A stretch of DNA of 61,277 bases. It comes from Collinsella aerofaciens. Lineage in GTDB: Bacteria; Actinomycetota; Coriobacteriia; Coriobacteriales; Coriobacteriaceae. Location: contig RQAP01000005.1 in NCBI GenBank assembly GCA_008671135.1, positions 1 to 61,277 of the forward strand, in the 5' to 3' direction. The position numbers were made by a program, and so were the translations under genes. The notes below the pieces were generated by a model. That model did no database searches. It saw only the letters and a list, made by a program, of their open reading frames with translations, and was not told where the DNA came from. Numbering within the stretch: the first letter of the stretch is position 1; each line of letters begins with the position of its first letter. This document shows positions 16,741 through 24,041 of the stretch, one piece after another.

Positions 16741-16951
16741 CAGCTGTAAAAATCAAAACAGCCTTCACCCGCAAACGTTTCGGCCGTGTTAACAAATGTG
16801 CTCAAAACCTCACGTCTGCGGCTTCAATCGCACCGTCTGCCAACTCATAAAAATGTAACAGCATTCACGTGCTTACCTGCATCGGCAAGGTGCTACCCTT
16901 GTAACATTTGGAACCCACCGCTACCATGCGAAACTATCGAAAGGGCCCCAT

Positions 16952-18832
16952 ATGCTCAATAATCACGAGGCCAATCTAACCGACGAGGAGGCTGCCGCCG
17001 AGGTCGCCCGCGTCGCGCAGACCTACCCCGTGGTGCGTTTGCTGTCGGCCGATCAGATTAAGAGCGAGCCTAGCTGCTTGCTCGCCGGCGATCACTGCCC
17101 TTGTTTGCGTCAGTCGAGTCTTGAGGCCTTGGCAGACTCCGATGAGGTGTCGGAGCAACTGCTCAACGATGGTGTTGAGTACCGCGCCCGTCTGCGCCCT
17201 CTAAAGGTCGAGGGCGAGCCTCACGTCTTGCTGATGGTACGTCCGATCGATGAGCAGGAGGCTGCAGAAGAGGACCTTGTCTACACCGACGTGCTGACGA
17301 GTGTGCGCAATCGCCGATATTACGAAGAAAAGCTTCGTAGCGCTCGCATGAAGGCCGGCGTGGCGGTGATCGACCTTGATGATTTTAGGGTCTTCAACGA
17401 TACGTGTGGCCGTCATGCCGGCGACCTTGCGCTCGGTGCCGTGGCGACAGCCATGCGCAGCGGGATTCGTTCGACTGACGAGCTTGTGCGCTATGGCTGC
17501 GATAAGTTTGTGGTCGTCATGCCCGATATTCCCTCCGATGACTTTACCCGTCGCCTGCATCAGGTATCCGATGCCGTTCATTCCACGGTTATTCCGGGCC
17601 ATGAGTACGTGAGCTTGACGGCATGTGTTGGTGGCGTTCGCATTCATGGCGAGACGGTCGACGAGGGCGTTGGCCGCGCTGTCCAGTTACTGAGCCGCGC
17701 TAAGGCAAAAGCCGGTACGGTCGTGACCGATTCCGATTCCATCGAGGCCTTCCAAAGCGAAAAGCCTTTGGTGCTTATTATCGATGACTCCGAGATGAAC
17801 CGAGCCATTCTCAACGAGATGCTCAAGGACGAGTATTGCATCCTCGAGGCCGATAACGGTCGTACGGCGCTCGACATGGTCGACCGCTATGGCGATAAGT
17901 TGTCGCTTGTGCTGCTGGATATTGTGATGCCGGGCATAAGCGGCGTTGAGGTGCTGGCCGATCTGTCGCGCCGATCGGGTATCGACAATCTGCCTGTCAT
18001 CATGATTTCGAGCGAAGATTCCGATGATATGGTTCTGCGCGCGTACGAGCTGGGCGCCTCGGACTATATCAGCCGTCCATTTGACTCCCGTGTCGTACGC
18101 CGCCGTGTAAGCAACACCATCCGCCTATACGCCAAACAACGCCGCCTGACGAGCCTGCTGTCCCAGCAGTACAACGAGCGCGTCAAGAACAGTCGCATGC
18201 TCATCGACATCATGGCCGGCGTCATGGAGCTTCGCAACGGCGAGAGCGGCAGGCACGTTACGAACATCGAGAAGCTGACCGAGCTGCTGCTTGGCTGTCT
18301 GGTCCAGCGTAGCGGCGCGATCTCCCTCGACAATGAGGAGCGCTCCACGATTGCCCTGGCTTCGGCGCTGCACGATATCGGCAAGATGTCGATTGACGAT
18401 GCGATTCTCAACAAACCTGGGCGCCTTACGCCTGAGGAGTTCGAGATTATGAAGACGCATACCACGATCGGCGCCGACATGCTGCTTGAGCTGGGTAGCC
18501 ATCACGCCGGCAATGCGCTTATGGAATATGCGTACCAGATTGCGCGTTGGCATCACGAGCGCTGGGACGGCAAGGGTTATCCCGATGGCCTTAAGGGCGA
18601 CGAAATTCCCATTGCCGCACAGGTGGTTTCGGTGGCCGACGTGTACGATGCTCTGACGAGCGTGCGCGTGTACAAGGACGCTATCCCGCACAAGGCGGCA
18701 ATTCAGATGATCCTGGATGGTAAGTGCGGCACCTTTAACCCGCTGCTGCTCGATTGTCTGCTCGAGGTGCAAGACCAAATTGCCGAGACGTTGGCACGCC
18801 CCGCTGACGTCGTCGCGTTTCCCACGATTTAG
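16952..18832 (+). CDS. degenerate GGDEF / receiver / HD-GYP signalling protein
   Basis: 626 residues. Order: N-terminal region (1-105), a GGDEF-like domain (about 107-262) whose signature is YGCDKF (181-186) instead of GGDEF and is therefore unlikely to make c-di-GMP, a response-regulator receiver (about 272-393; acidic pair Asp278-Asp279, phospho-acceptor Asp323 in LLDIVMPG, Arg375 where Lys is usual), and an HD-GYP phosphodiesterase (about 410-620; His435, HDIGK at 474-478, GYP at 542-544). The likely role is phosphorylation-controlled hydrolysis of c-di-GMP or a related dinucleotide. RBS AAAGGG. An Hpt gene follows 24 bases later, suggesting phosphorelay input. Confidence 0.9.
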   Translation: MLNNHEANLTDEEAAAEVARVAQTYPVVRLLSADQIKSEPSCLLAGDHCPCLRQSSLEALADSDEVSEQLLNDGVEYRARLRPLKVEGEPHVLLMVRPIDEQEAAEEDLVYTDVLTSVRNRRYYEEKLRSARMKAGVAVIDLDDFRVFNDTCGRHAGDLALGAVATAMRSGIRSTDELVRYGCDKFVVVMPDIPSDDFTRRLHQVSDAVHSTVIPGHEYVSLTACVGGVRIHGETVDEGVGRAVQLLSRAKAKAGTVVTDSDSIEAFQSEKPLVLIIDDSEMNRAILNEMLKDEYCILEADNGRTALDMVDRYGDKLSLVLLDIVMPGISGVEVLADLSRRSGIDNLPVIMISSEDSDDMVLRAYELGASDYISRPFDSRVVRRRVSNTIRLYAKQRRLTSLLSQQYNERVKNSRMLIDIMAGVMELRNGESGRHVTNIEKLTELLLGCLVQRSGAISLDNEERSTIALASALHDIGKMSIDDAILNKPGRLTPEEFEIMKTHTTIGADMLLELGSHHAGNALMEYAYQIARWHHERWDGKGYPDGLKGDEIPIAAQVVSVADVYDALTSVRVYKDAIPHKAAIQMILDGKCGTFNPLLLDCLLEVQDQIAETLARPADVVAFPTI

Positions 18833-18856
18833 TTTGACCAAAGGAGTTTTTAATCC

Positions 18857-19213
18857 ATGGTTTCCATGCGTGAGGCGTATGAGAAGATCGGCGCCAATTA
18901 TGATGACGCGTGCGCTCGGCTGATGGGCGAGGAAATGCTCGCCCGCTTTGCCCTCAAGTTTTTGGATGACGAGAGCATGGACAAGCTGGAGGCCGCCATG
19001 GCGGCGGGAGACGCCGAAGGTGCGTTTATGGCAGCGCACACGCTCAAGGGCGTGAGCCAGAACCTGGGATTCGATAATCTGTACGAGCCGGCGGTCGTGG
19101 TAACCGAAGCACTGCGCGGCGCCGATACCGTTGACGACGCTCGCGAGGGAATGCATGCACTGCAGCAGCAATATGCGGCAACGATGTCTGCCCTGCGCGA
19201 GGCGGCCGAATAA
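18857..19213 (+). CDS. Hpt-domain phosphotransfer protein
   Basis: 118 residues, all helical; AAHTLKGVSQNLGF holds the phosphorylatable His61. Such proteins pass phosphate between receiver domains in a relay. It lies 24 bases after the receiver/HD-GYP gene with AAAGGAG upstream, so the two almost certainly work together. No histidine kinase is in the window, so the phosphate source is elsewhere. Read toward the convergent amidotransferase gene with only 3 bases between the stops. Confidence 0.9.
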   Translation: MVSMREAYEKIGANYDDACARLMGEEMLARFALKFLDDESMDKLEAAMAAGDAEGAFMAAHTLKGVSQNLGFDNLYEPAVVVTEALRGADTVDDAREGMHALQQQYAATMSALREAAE

Positions 19214-19216
19214 GAG

Positions 19217-20026
19217 CTAGCGGGCCTGCTTTACCTTGGCGGCAGCCTCGACAAACGACTTCCACAGGTTAAAGTCGGTCTCGAGCGTCTGCCAAGTGTA
19301 CTCGGGATGCCATTGCACGCCCAGGCAGAAAGGCTGGCCTTCGACTTCGATGCACTCGGGGACGCCGTCGGTTGCCTTGGCGACCAAGCGCGTGCTTTTA
19401 CCCAGACGATCGACGCAGCAGTGGTGTGCGGAGTTGGTCTGGATAAGCTTGGCGCCGCCAACCGCGCGGTCGAGCAACGAGCCCGGCACGACCTCGACGG
19501 GATGCACGGGGTCGTTGAGCACGTGGGTGTGGCGCCACTGCGTGCGGCCCTCGCGCGCGCCCAGGCTTGGCACGTCCATGCACAGGGTGCCGCCGGTGGC
19601 GACATTGAGCAACTGCGTGCCGCGGCAGGTGGTAAAGAGCGGCTTTTTGGCACGGAGCACCTCGCCGACCAGCTTAAACTCAAAGCTATCGCGAATCTCG
19701 CAGCAGAGGGTGGGGTCGTAGGGTCGATCATCGCCCCAACGTTTGGGATTGACATCGGGGCCGCCGGGAATGGCGATGCCGTCGGCGATATCGACGTAAT
19801 GACGGATGACCTCAATGTCCTCGGTGATGGACATCTGCAGCGGCAGGCCGCCGGCGGCAAGGATGGCATCGACAAAGACGCTTGCGATTTCCTCGTTGGG
19901 GGAGAGCATCTCGGTTAAAAACGGCTCTGCCTCTTCCCAGCGCGGCGCGACGAGGATGAGCGGACGGTCGGCGGGGGCGACGTCGACATGCGGGGTGTAG
20001 GACGATGAAGTGCGAGTTCCGATCAT
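19217..20026 (-). CDS. gamma-glutamyl-gamma-aminobutyrate hydrolase family (peptidase C26)
   Basis: Class I glutamine-amidotransferase-like hydrolase that cleaves gamma-glutamyl bonds. 269 residues; nucleophile Cys134 in FTTCRGTQLLN, and His240 in VQWHPEY complete the triad; IPGGPDVNP is another family mark. No synthetase partner, so it probably acts as a hydrolase on gamma-glutamyl peptides or gamma-glutamyl-GABA. Start at 20026 (MIGTRTSS), upstream ribosome site weak; an ATG at 20107 would add 27 unrelated residues. It ends the same-strand run with the amino-acid importer and may share its operon. Confidence 0.88.
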   Translation of the reverse strand: MIGTRTSSSYTPHVDVAPADRPLILVAPRWEEAEPFLTEMLSPNEEIASVFVDAILAAGGLPLQMSITEDIEVIRHYVDIADGIAIPGGPDVNPKRWGDDRPYDPTLCCEIRDSFEFKLVGEVLRAKKPLFTTCRGTQLLNVATGGTLCMDVPSLGAREGRTQWRHTHVLNDPVHPVEVVPGSLLDRAVGGAKLIQTNSAHHCCVDRLGKSTRLVAKATDGVPECIEVEGQPFCLGVQWHPEYTWQTLETDFNLWKSFVEAAAKVKQAR

Positions 20027-20112
20027 AGGTGTAGCTTTCGAATCCGGGTGGACATGGTGCAGGGGTGGCGTGGGGCAAACGTTACTGATGAATTTGCCCG
20101 CTGGCAATTGGG

Positions 20113-20877
20113 TTAGTGGCCCTTGATGGAGTTGAGGAAGTCCTGGGCGCGCTTGGTCTGGGGGTGGTCGAAGAACTCGTCGGGCGTGCCGGTTTCTACG
20201 ATCTGGCCATCGGCCATAAACACGACGCGGTCGGCCACGCGGCGGGCAAAGTTCATTTCGTGCGTGATGACGATCATCGTCATGCCCTGCTGGGCCAGAC
20301 GGACCATGACCTCGAGCACCTCGTTGATCATTTCGGGATCGAGGGCGCTTGTGGGCTCGTCAAAGAGCATGGCCTTGGGTTGCATGGCAAGCGAGCGGGC
20401 GATGGCTACGCGCTGCTGCTGGCCGCCCGAAAGCTGTGCGGGCACCTTATCGGCCTGCTCGGCAACGCCTACGCGGCTCAGCAGGTCCATGGCGCGCTCA
20501 CGGGCCTCATCCTTGGAGACGCCCAACACGTCGACCGGCCCCAGCATGACGTTCTGCAGTACGGTCATATGCGCAAACAGGTTGAACTGCTGAAACACCA
20601 TGCCCAGCTCGGCACGCATGCGGGCAAGATCCTTGCCTTCCTGCGGCAGGGGCTCGCCCTCGATGAGGATCTCGCCCGAGTCGATGGTTTCCAGGCGGTT
20701 GATGGTGCGGCACATGGTCGACTTGCCCGAGCCCGAGGGGCCGATCACAACGACGACCTCGCCGCGGTCGACCGAGAGATTGATGTCGTTGAGGACGTGC
20801 AGGTCGCCATAGTGCTTATCGACGTGTTTGAGCTCGATCAGCGGCTGATTGCCGGTGGAAGAAGTGCTCTGTGCCAT
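20113..20877 (-). CDS. polar amino-acid ABC transporter ATP-binding protein
   Basis: 254 residues, GlnQ/HisP class. Walker A GPSGSGKST (about 46-54), Q-loop VFQQFNLFAHM, signature LSGGQQQRVAIARSLA, Walker B AMLFDEPTSALD, H-loop ITHEM. It drives the two permeases encoded just upstream. The FDEPTSALDPEM and HEMNFARRVADRVVFM stretches are diagnostic for polar amino-acid importers. Operon order is binding protein, permease, permease, ATPase, then the amidotransferase. Confidence 0.96.
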   Translation of the reverse strand: MAQSTSSTGNQPLIELKHVDKHYGDLHVLNDINLSVDRGEVVVVIGPSGSGKSTMCRTINRLETIDSGEILIEGEPLPQEGKDLARMRAELGMVFQQFNLFAHMTVLQNVMLGPVDVLGVSKDEARERAMDLLSRVGVAEQADKVPAQLSGGQQQRVAIARSLAMQPKAMLFDEPTSALDPEMINEVLEVMVRLAQQGMTMIVITHEMNFARRVADRVVFMADGQIVETGTPDEFFDHPQTKRAQDFLNSIKGH

Positions 20878-20913
20878 GGTGCTCGGCTCCTTATGACTCG
20901 AAATGGTAAAGCG

Positions 20914-21747
20914 TTAGCGGATGATGGTCGCGCCGGTCTTGTGCGAAACGTAGACAGCGGCCTTGTTAATCGCGACGTTGATGAGGATGTAGATGACCGC
21001 GATTACCAGGTAGACCGACACGAGGGCGTCGTAGTTGGTAATGAGCACGCGGGCATTTTGCATCAGGTCGGGGTAGCTCACCACGTAGGCGACGGTGGTG
21101 TCTTTGACAACGACCACAAGCTGTGAAATCAACGACGGAATGATAAACCGAATAGCCTGCGGCAACACGATTTTAAAGGTGATTTTAGCCTTGGAGAGAC
21201 CGAGTGCCTGGGCCGCCTCGACTTGTCCGCGCGGTACGGCGTTGACGCCGGCTCGGAAAATCTCGGCCAGCACACCGGCTGCAGCGAGCGCGACAGGGAG
21301 CGTGAGCATCCAAAACGACGGCAGCGCAATCTTGTACTGGGGCAGCACCAAAAAGAAGAAATAGATGAACAGAAGGCTCGGTACGCCGCGGAAGAAATCG
21401 GTGAGCACGCGGCAGACCAACTGCAGCGGCTTAATGTCGCTGGTGCGGCCGAGCATAAGGGCCAGGCCCAGCACCAGCGCGATGGCGCCGGCGGTGAGTG
21501 CGACTTTAACGGTGCCCTCAAAGCCGGCAAGCAGGAACTTCCAGGTGGTGAGGTGCGTAAAGAAATACCAGTAGTGGACCGAAAGCTGACCGGTCACATA
21601 AAAGCGCTGCAGCACCAGGACGGCGAGTGCGGCCACGGCAACAAGCGAGATGGCGGTGCCGATGCGAATCTTGGCGCGCATCTTGGGGCCGGGAGCCTCG
21701 TAGAGCGCATCGCGCATGGTAAGTGCAGGGGAGGAATGCTTGCTCAT
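20914..21747 (-). CDS. amino-acid ABC transporter permease (second subunit)
   Basis: 277 residues, with the HisM/GlnP-type permease core of about five TM helices and the EAA loop (GQVEAAQALGLSKAKITFKIVLPQA). An N-terminal extension of about 55 residues carries an extra TM helix (ISLVAVAALAVLVLQRF). Its start overlaps the stop of the partner permease by 4 bases, so translation is coupled. The pair forms the heterodimeric channel. Confidence 0.94.
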   Translation of the reverse strand: MSKHSSPALTMRDALYEAPGPKMRAKIRIGTAISLVAVAALAVLVLQRFYVTGQLSVHYWYFFTHLTTWKFLLAGFEGTVKVALTAGAIALVLGLALMLGRTSDIKPLQLVCRVLTDFFRGVPSLLFIYFFFLVLPQYKIALPSFWMLTLPVALAAAGVLAEIFRAGVNAVPRGQVEAAQALGLSKAKITFKIVLPQAIRFIIPSLISQLVVVVKDTTVAYVVSYPDLMQNARVLITNYDALVSVYLVIAVIYILINVAINKAAVYVSHKTGATIIR

Positions 21748-22403
21748 CGGAGGATCCTCACCTTCTTATCGATATAGTTGCCAATGTGGCTCACCACAAA
21801 GGCCGTGCCCAGGTAGCCGAGCGCCGAGATAAAGAACGCGGCGACGCCGCCAAGTGAGCGCGTATTGATATAGCTCACCACGCCGGTGAGCTCTTGCGGT
21901 TTAAGCGGCACCTGACTGCCCAAGGCGGTAGTGAGCATGACGGCGATAAAGAGGTTCGTCATGGGCAATACGCTTGAGCGCAGTGCCTGCGGAATCACGA
22001 TTTTGGCGAGGATACGGCTGAAGCTCATGCCGAGCGAGCGGGCGGCTTCGACCTGGCCGACGCCGACGGTGTTGATGCCACTCATGAAGTTCTCGGAGCC
22101 AAAGGCCGAGCCCAAAAGGACCGTGGCGACGATAACGCAGGTGCGGTAGGGCAGGACGACCTTGAGCGGCGGCAGCGCATAGACGACGATAATGAGCAGC
22201 GCGATGCCAGGGATGTTACGGAAGACCTGGACATACAGGTCGCCAAAGACGCGCAGCGGCTTGAGCGGCGACACGCGCATCACGGTGACGGCGACGGCCA
22301 GCACCATGGCGATGACAAACGATTCAAGCGTCATGCCCCAGGTTGCTAGCAGCGCGTCGATATAGTTCTGGCTATAGAGCGACCAGAGTTCGGAGAGACT
22401 CAT
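21744..22403 (-). CDS. amino-acid ABC transporter permease (first subunit)
   Basis: 219 residues, five TM helices, EAA loop GQVEAARSLGMSFSRILAKI followed by VIPQALR. Partner of the downstream permease and ATPase. Separated from the binding-protein gene by 138 bases that contain a stem-loop, an arrangement that usually keeps the binding-protein mRNA in excess. Confidence 0.94.
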   Translation of the reverse strand: MSLSELWSLYSQNYIDALLATWGMTLESFVIAMVLAVAVTVMRVSPLKPLRVFGDLYVQVFRNIPGIALLIIVVYALPPLKVVLPYRTCVIVATVLLGSAFGSENFMSGINTVGVGQVEAARSLGMSFSRILAKIVIPQALRSSVLPMTNLFIAVMLTTALGSQVPLKPQELTGVVSYINTRSLGGVAAFFISALGYLGTAFVVSHIGNYIDKKVRILR

Positions 22404-22427
22404 GCGGACCTCCTGCCGATAAGGAAA

Positions 22428-22453
22428 GGGGCTCCCGTGTGTACGGAAGCCCC
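22428..22453 (-). terminator. stem-loop between binding-protein and permease genes
   Basis: GGGGCTTCCGT pairs with ACGGGAGCCCC read leftward; no strong T run. Probably a partial terminator or mRNA stabiliser inside the importer operon. Confidence 0.55.
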
Positions 22454-22541
22454 GACAACTCAGTGAGGAAACAGTTTACCGCAATAAAGCGCATCATGCG
22501 TTTCCGTATGGTTTCGTTGCGGCCGTTACCAGGCTCGCTGC

Positions 22542-23537
22542 CTAGGCGCCGATCTCGGGCAGCTCGGGAACATTGGTGTCGCCCGTACGGTCGCCGATGC
22601 AGATCTGCCACAGCTTGGTCCAGGTGCCGTCGTCCTCGATCTTCTTAAGGAAGTCGTTGACAAAGGCAACGCCGTCGGAATCGAGCGGCAGACCGATGCC
22701 ATAGGGCTCCTTGCTGCCGAAGGGCTTGCCGGCAATCTTGTACTTACCGGGCTCGCGGACCAGGGCGCTCTGCTGCATGTTGTTATCGATGACGTAGGCG
22801 TCAACGCGGCCCTGCTGGAGTGCCTGACGGGCCTCCTCGTCGGTCTTGAACTCCTGCTGGCTGGCCTTGGGGGCGAACTCCTCCAGGATAGCGGGGCCGT
22901 TGGAGCCGGACTGGACGGCGACGTTCTTGTCGGCCAGGTCATCGACGCCCTTGATGTCGTCGTTATCGGCGAGCACCAGGATGGCCTGCTGGGTGTAGTA
23001 GTAGGGGCCGGCGAAGGAGACGAGCTTCTTGCGCTCGTCAGTGATGGTGTAGGTGGCAAAGACGGCATCGACCTGGCCGTTCTGCAGGACGGACTCGCGC
23101 GTGTCCGAGGTCACCTGGGTGATCTCGACCTTGTTCTCGCCCAGAATGTAGTTGGACAGGAGCTGTGCGATACCGGCGTCGAAGCCGCGGGTCTGACCGT
23201 CTTTCTCGTTGAGGAGGGAGAAGAGCGTGGAGGTCTGAACGCCACCGATCTTAAAGACGCCGGCGTCCTTGACGGCCGTGGCCCAGGTGCTGGCGGCGAT
23301 GGCATCGTCGTCGGCTTTGGGGCCGTTGTCGACGAGCTTGTCGAATGCCTTAGCATCGAGCGTGGTGGAAACTTCGGTATCCTCGGAGCTCTTGGAAGAG
23401 CCGGCGGCGGAACCCTTGTCGGCCTCGGCGCTGGTGTCGGAGCAGCCGGCAAGACCAAGGCCGGCGACGGTTGCGAAGGTGGCGGCAACGAAGCCGCGGC
23501 GGTCGAGAACGACCTGCTGGGAGAGGTTCTTGCTCAT
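22542..23537 (-). CDS. amino-acid ABC transporter substrate-binding lipoprotein
   Basis: 331 residues. Signal with twin arginines (RRGFVA, 13-18), hydrophobic core and lipobox GLAGC with Cys32, so it is exported (possibly by Tat) and lipid-anchored. An acidic Ser/Glu linker follows. The mature part is a family 3 solute-binding fold (FKIGGVQTSTLFSLL, RGFDAGIAQLLSNYIL, QVDAVFATYTITDERKKLVSFAGPYY), consistent with glutamate/glutamine or similar polar amino acids. First gene of the importer operon with a recognisable promoter. Confidence 0.94.
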   Translation of the reverse strand: MSKNLSQQVVLDRRGFVAATFATVAGLGLAGCSDTSAEADKGSAAGSSKSSEDTEVSTTLDAKAFDKLVDNGPKADDDAIAASTWATAVKDAGVFKIGGVQTSTLFSLLNEKDGQTRGFDAGIAQLLSNYILGENKVEITQVTSDTRESVLQNGQVDAVFATYTITDERKKLVSFAGPYYYTQQAILVLADNDDIKGVDDLADKNVAVQSGSNGPAILEEFAPKASQQEFKTDEEARQALQQGRVDAYVIDNNMQQSALVREPGKYKIAGKPFGSKEPYGIGLPLDSDGVAFVNDFLKKIEDDGTWTKLWQICIGDRTGDTNVPELPEIGA

Positions 23538-23580
23538 GGTAGAACACCTTTCTCAATAAAATCCCTAGCGGTTGAGTAGA

Positions 23581-23610
23581 GTTATACCCTATTGCGCTCA
23601 GACGGGTCAA
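23581..23610 (-). promoter_or_regulatory. sigma-70-type promoter of the amino-acid importer operon
   Basis: Read leftward: TTGACC (23610-23605), an 18-base spacer, then TATAAC (23586-23581), 44 bases before the binding-protein start. Confidence 0.65.
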
Positions 23611-23652
23611 CACGAAATAACTCAGAAACATACTTACTTTATGGGTTATTCC

Positions 23653-23703
23653 ACCTACCAAAAAGGGACAGGTTTATTTTGGCAGGTTTTATCTGGGTAA
23701 ACG
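23653..23703 (+). repeat. GGGACAGG-core hairpin repeat, copy 5 (TGCCAAAA stem)
   Basis: ACCTACCAAAA-AGGGACAGG-TTTA-TTTTGGCAGGT, tail TTTTATCTGGGTAAACG. First of three repeat structures in the 504-base gap 23538-24041. Confidence 0.9.
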
Positions 23704-23779
23704 TTAGTTATTGCAGTTAATAAAGCGTTTTGCAGATGGCATGATCGCTCGCAGCGGTCGCTATAATGGCGGCAACGAA

Positions 23780-23816
23780 AACCACCACAAAGGGGACAGG
23801 CACCTTTGTGGTGGTT
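23780..23816 (+). repeat. GGGACAGG-core hairpin repeat, ACCACCACAAAG stem, copy 1
   Basis: AACCACCACAAAG and CTTTGTGGTGGTT form a perfect 13-bp stem around GGGACAGGCAC. Same core as the TGCCAAAA hairpins with an unrelated stem; nearly identical to the copy at 46223. Confidence 0.9.
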
Positions 23817-23849
23817 CTGGCCGATGCGGCGGCATGCCTTACTGTTCTG

Positions 23850-23984
23850 TCTCAATCTGTAACATCGGCAGCCTTTTTTGCCGAGTACCTGTTACAGATT
23901 GAGATTTTCTCTTCAGGAGAATTCGAATGTCTCAATCTGTAACAGTTAGACGGGAATTCGGGTCCTAGATGTTACGGATCGAGA
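23850..23984. repeat. four 15-bp motifs in alternating orientation at 40-bp steps
   Basis: TCTCAATCTGTAACA at 23850 and 23930 (forward) alternates with TGTTACAGATTGAGA at 23890 and TGTTACGGATCGAGA at 23970 (reverse). Starts are exactly 40 bases apart; two of the 25-base spacers carry clear mini-hairpins (CGGCA/TGCCG, TTCTC/GAGAA). Confidence 0.9.
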
Positions 23985-24003
23985 TAATCGCGTCGCGAAA
24001 ATA

Positions 24004-24040
24004 AAAACCTCCGCAGGGGCGCTTCCCTTGCGGAGGTTTT
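24004..24040 (-). terminator. terminator of the dxs-type gene
   Basis: AAAACCTCCGCA and TGCGGAGGTTTT form a perfect 12-bp stem one base past the stop, with a T-rich end read leftward. Confidence 0.85.
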
Positions 24041-24041
24041 C

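Noticed and set aside
23850..23984. Possible CRISPR array, because of regularly spaced repeats
   Set aside because: Only four 15-bp motifs, alternating in orientation, with self-complementary spacers and no cas genes; CRISPR repeats are direct and longer.
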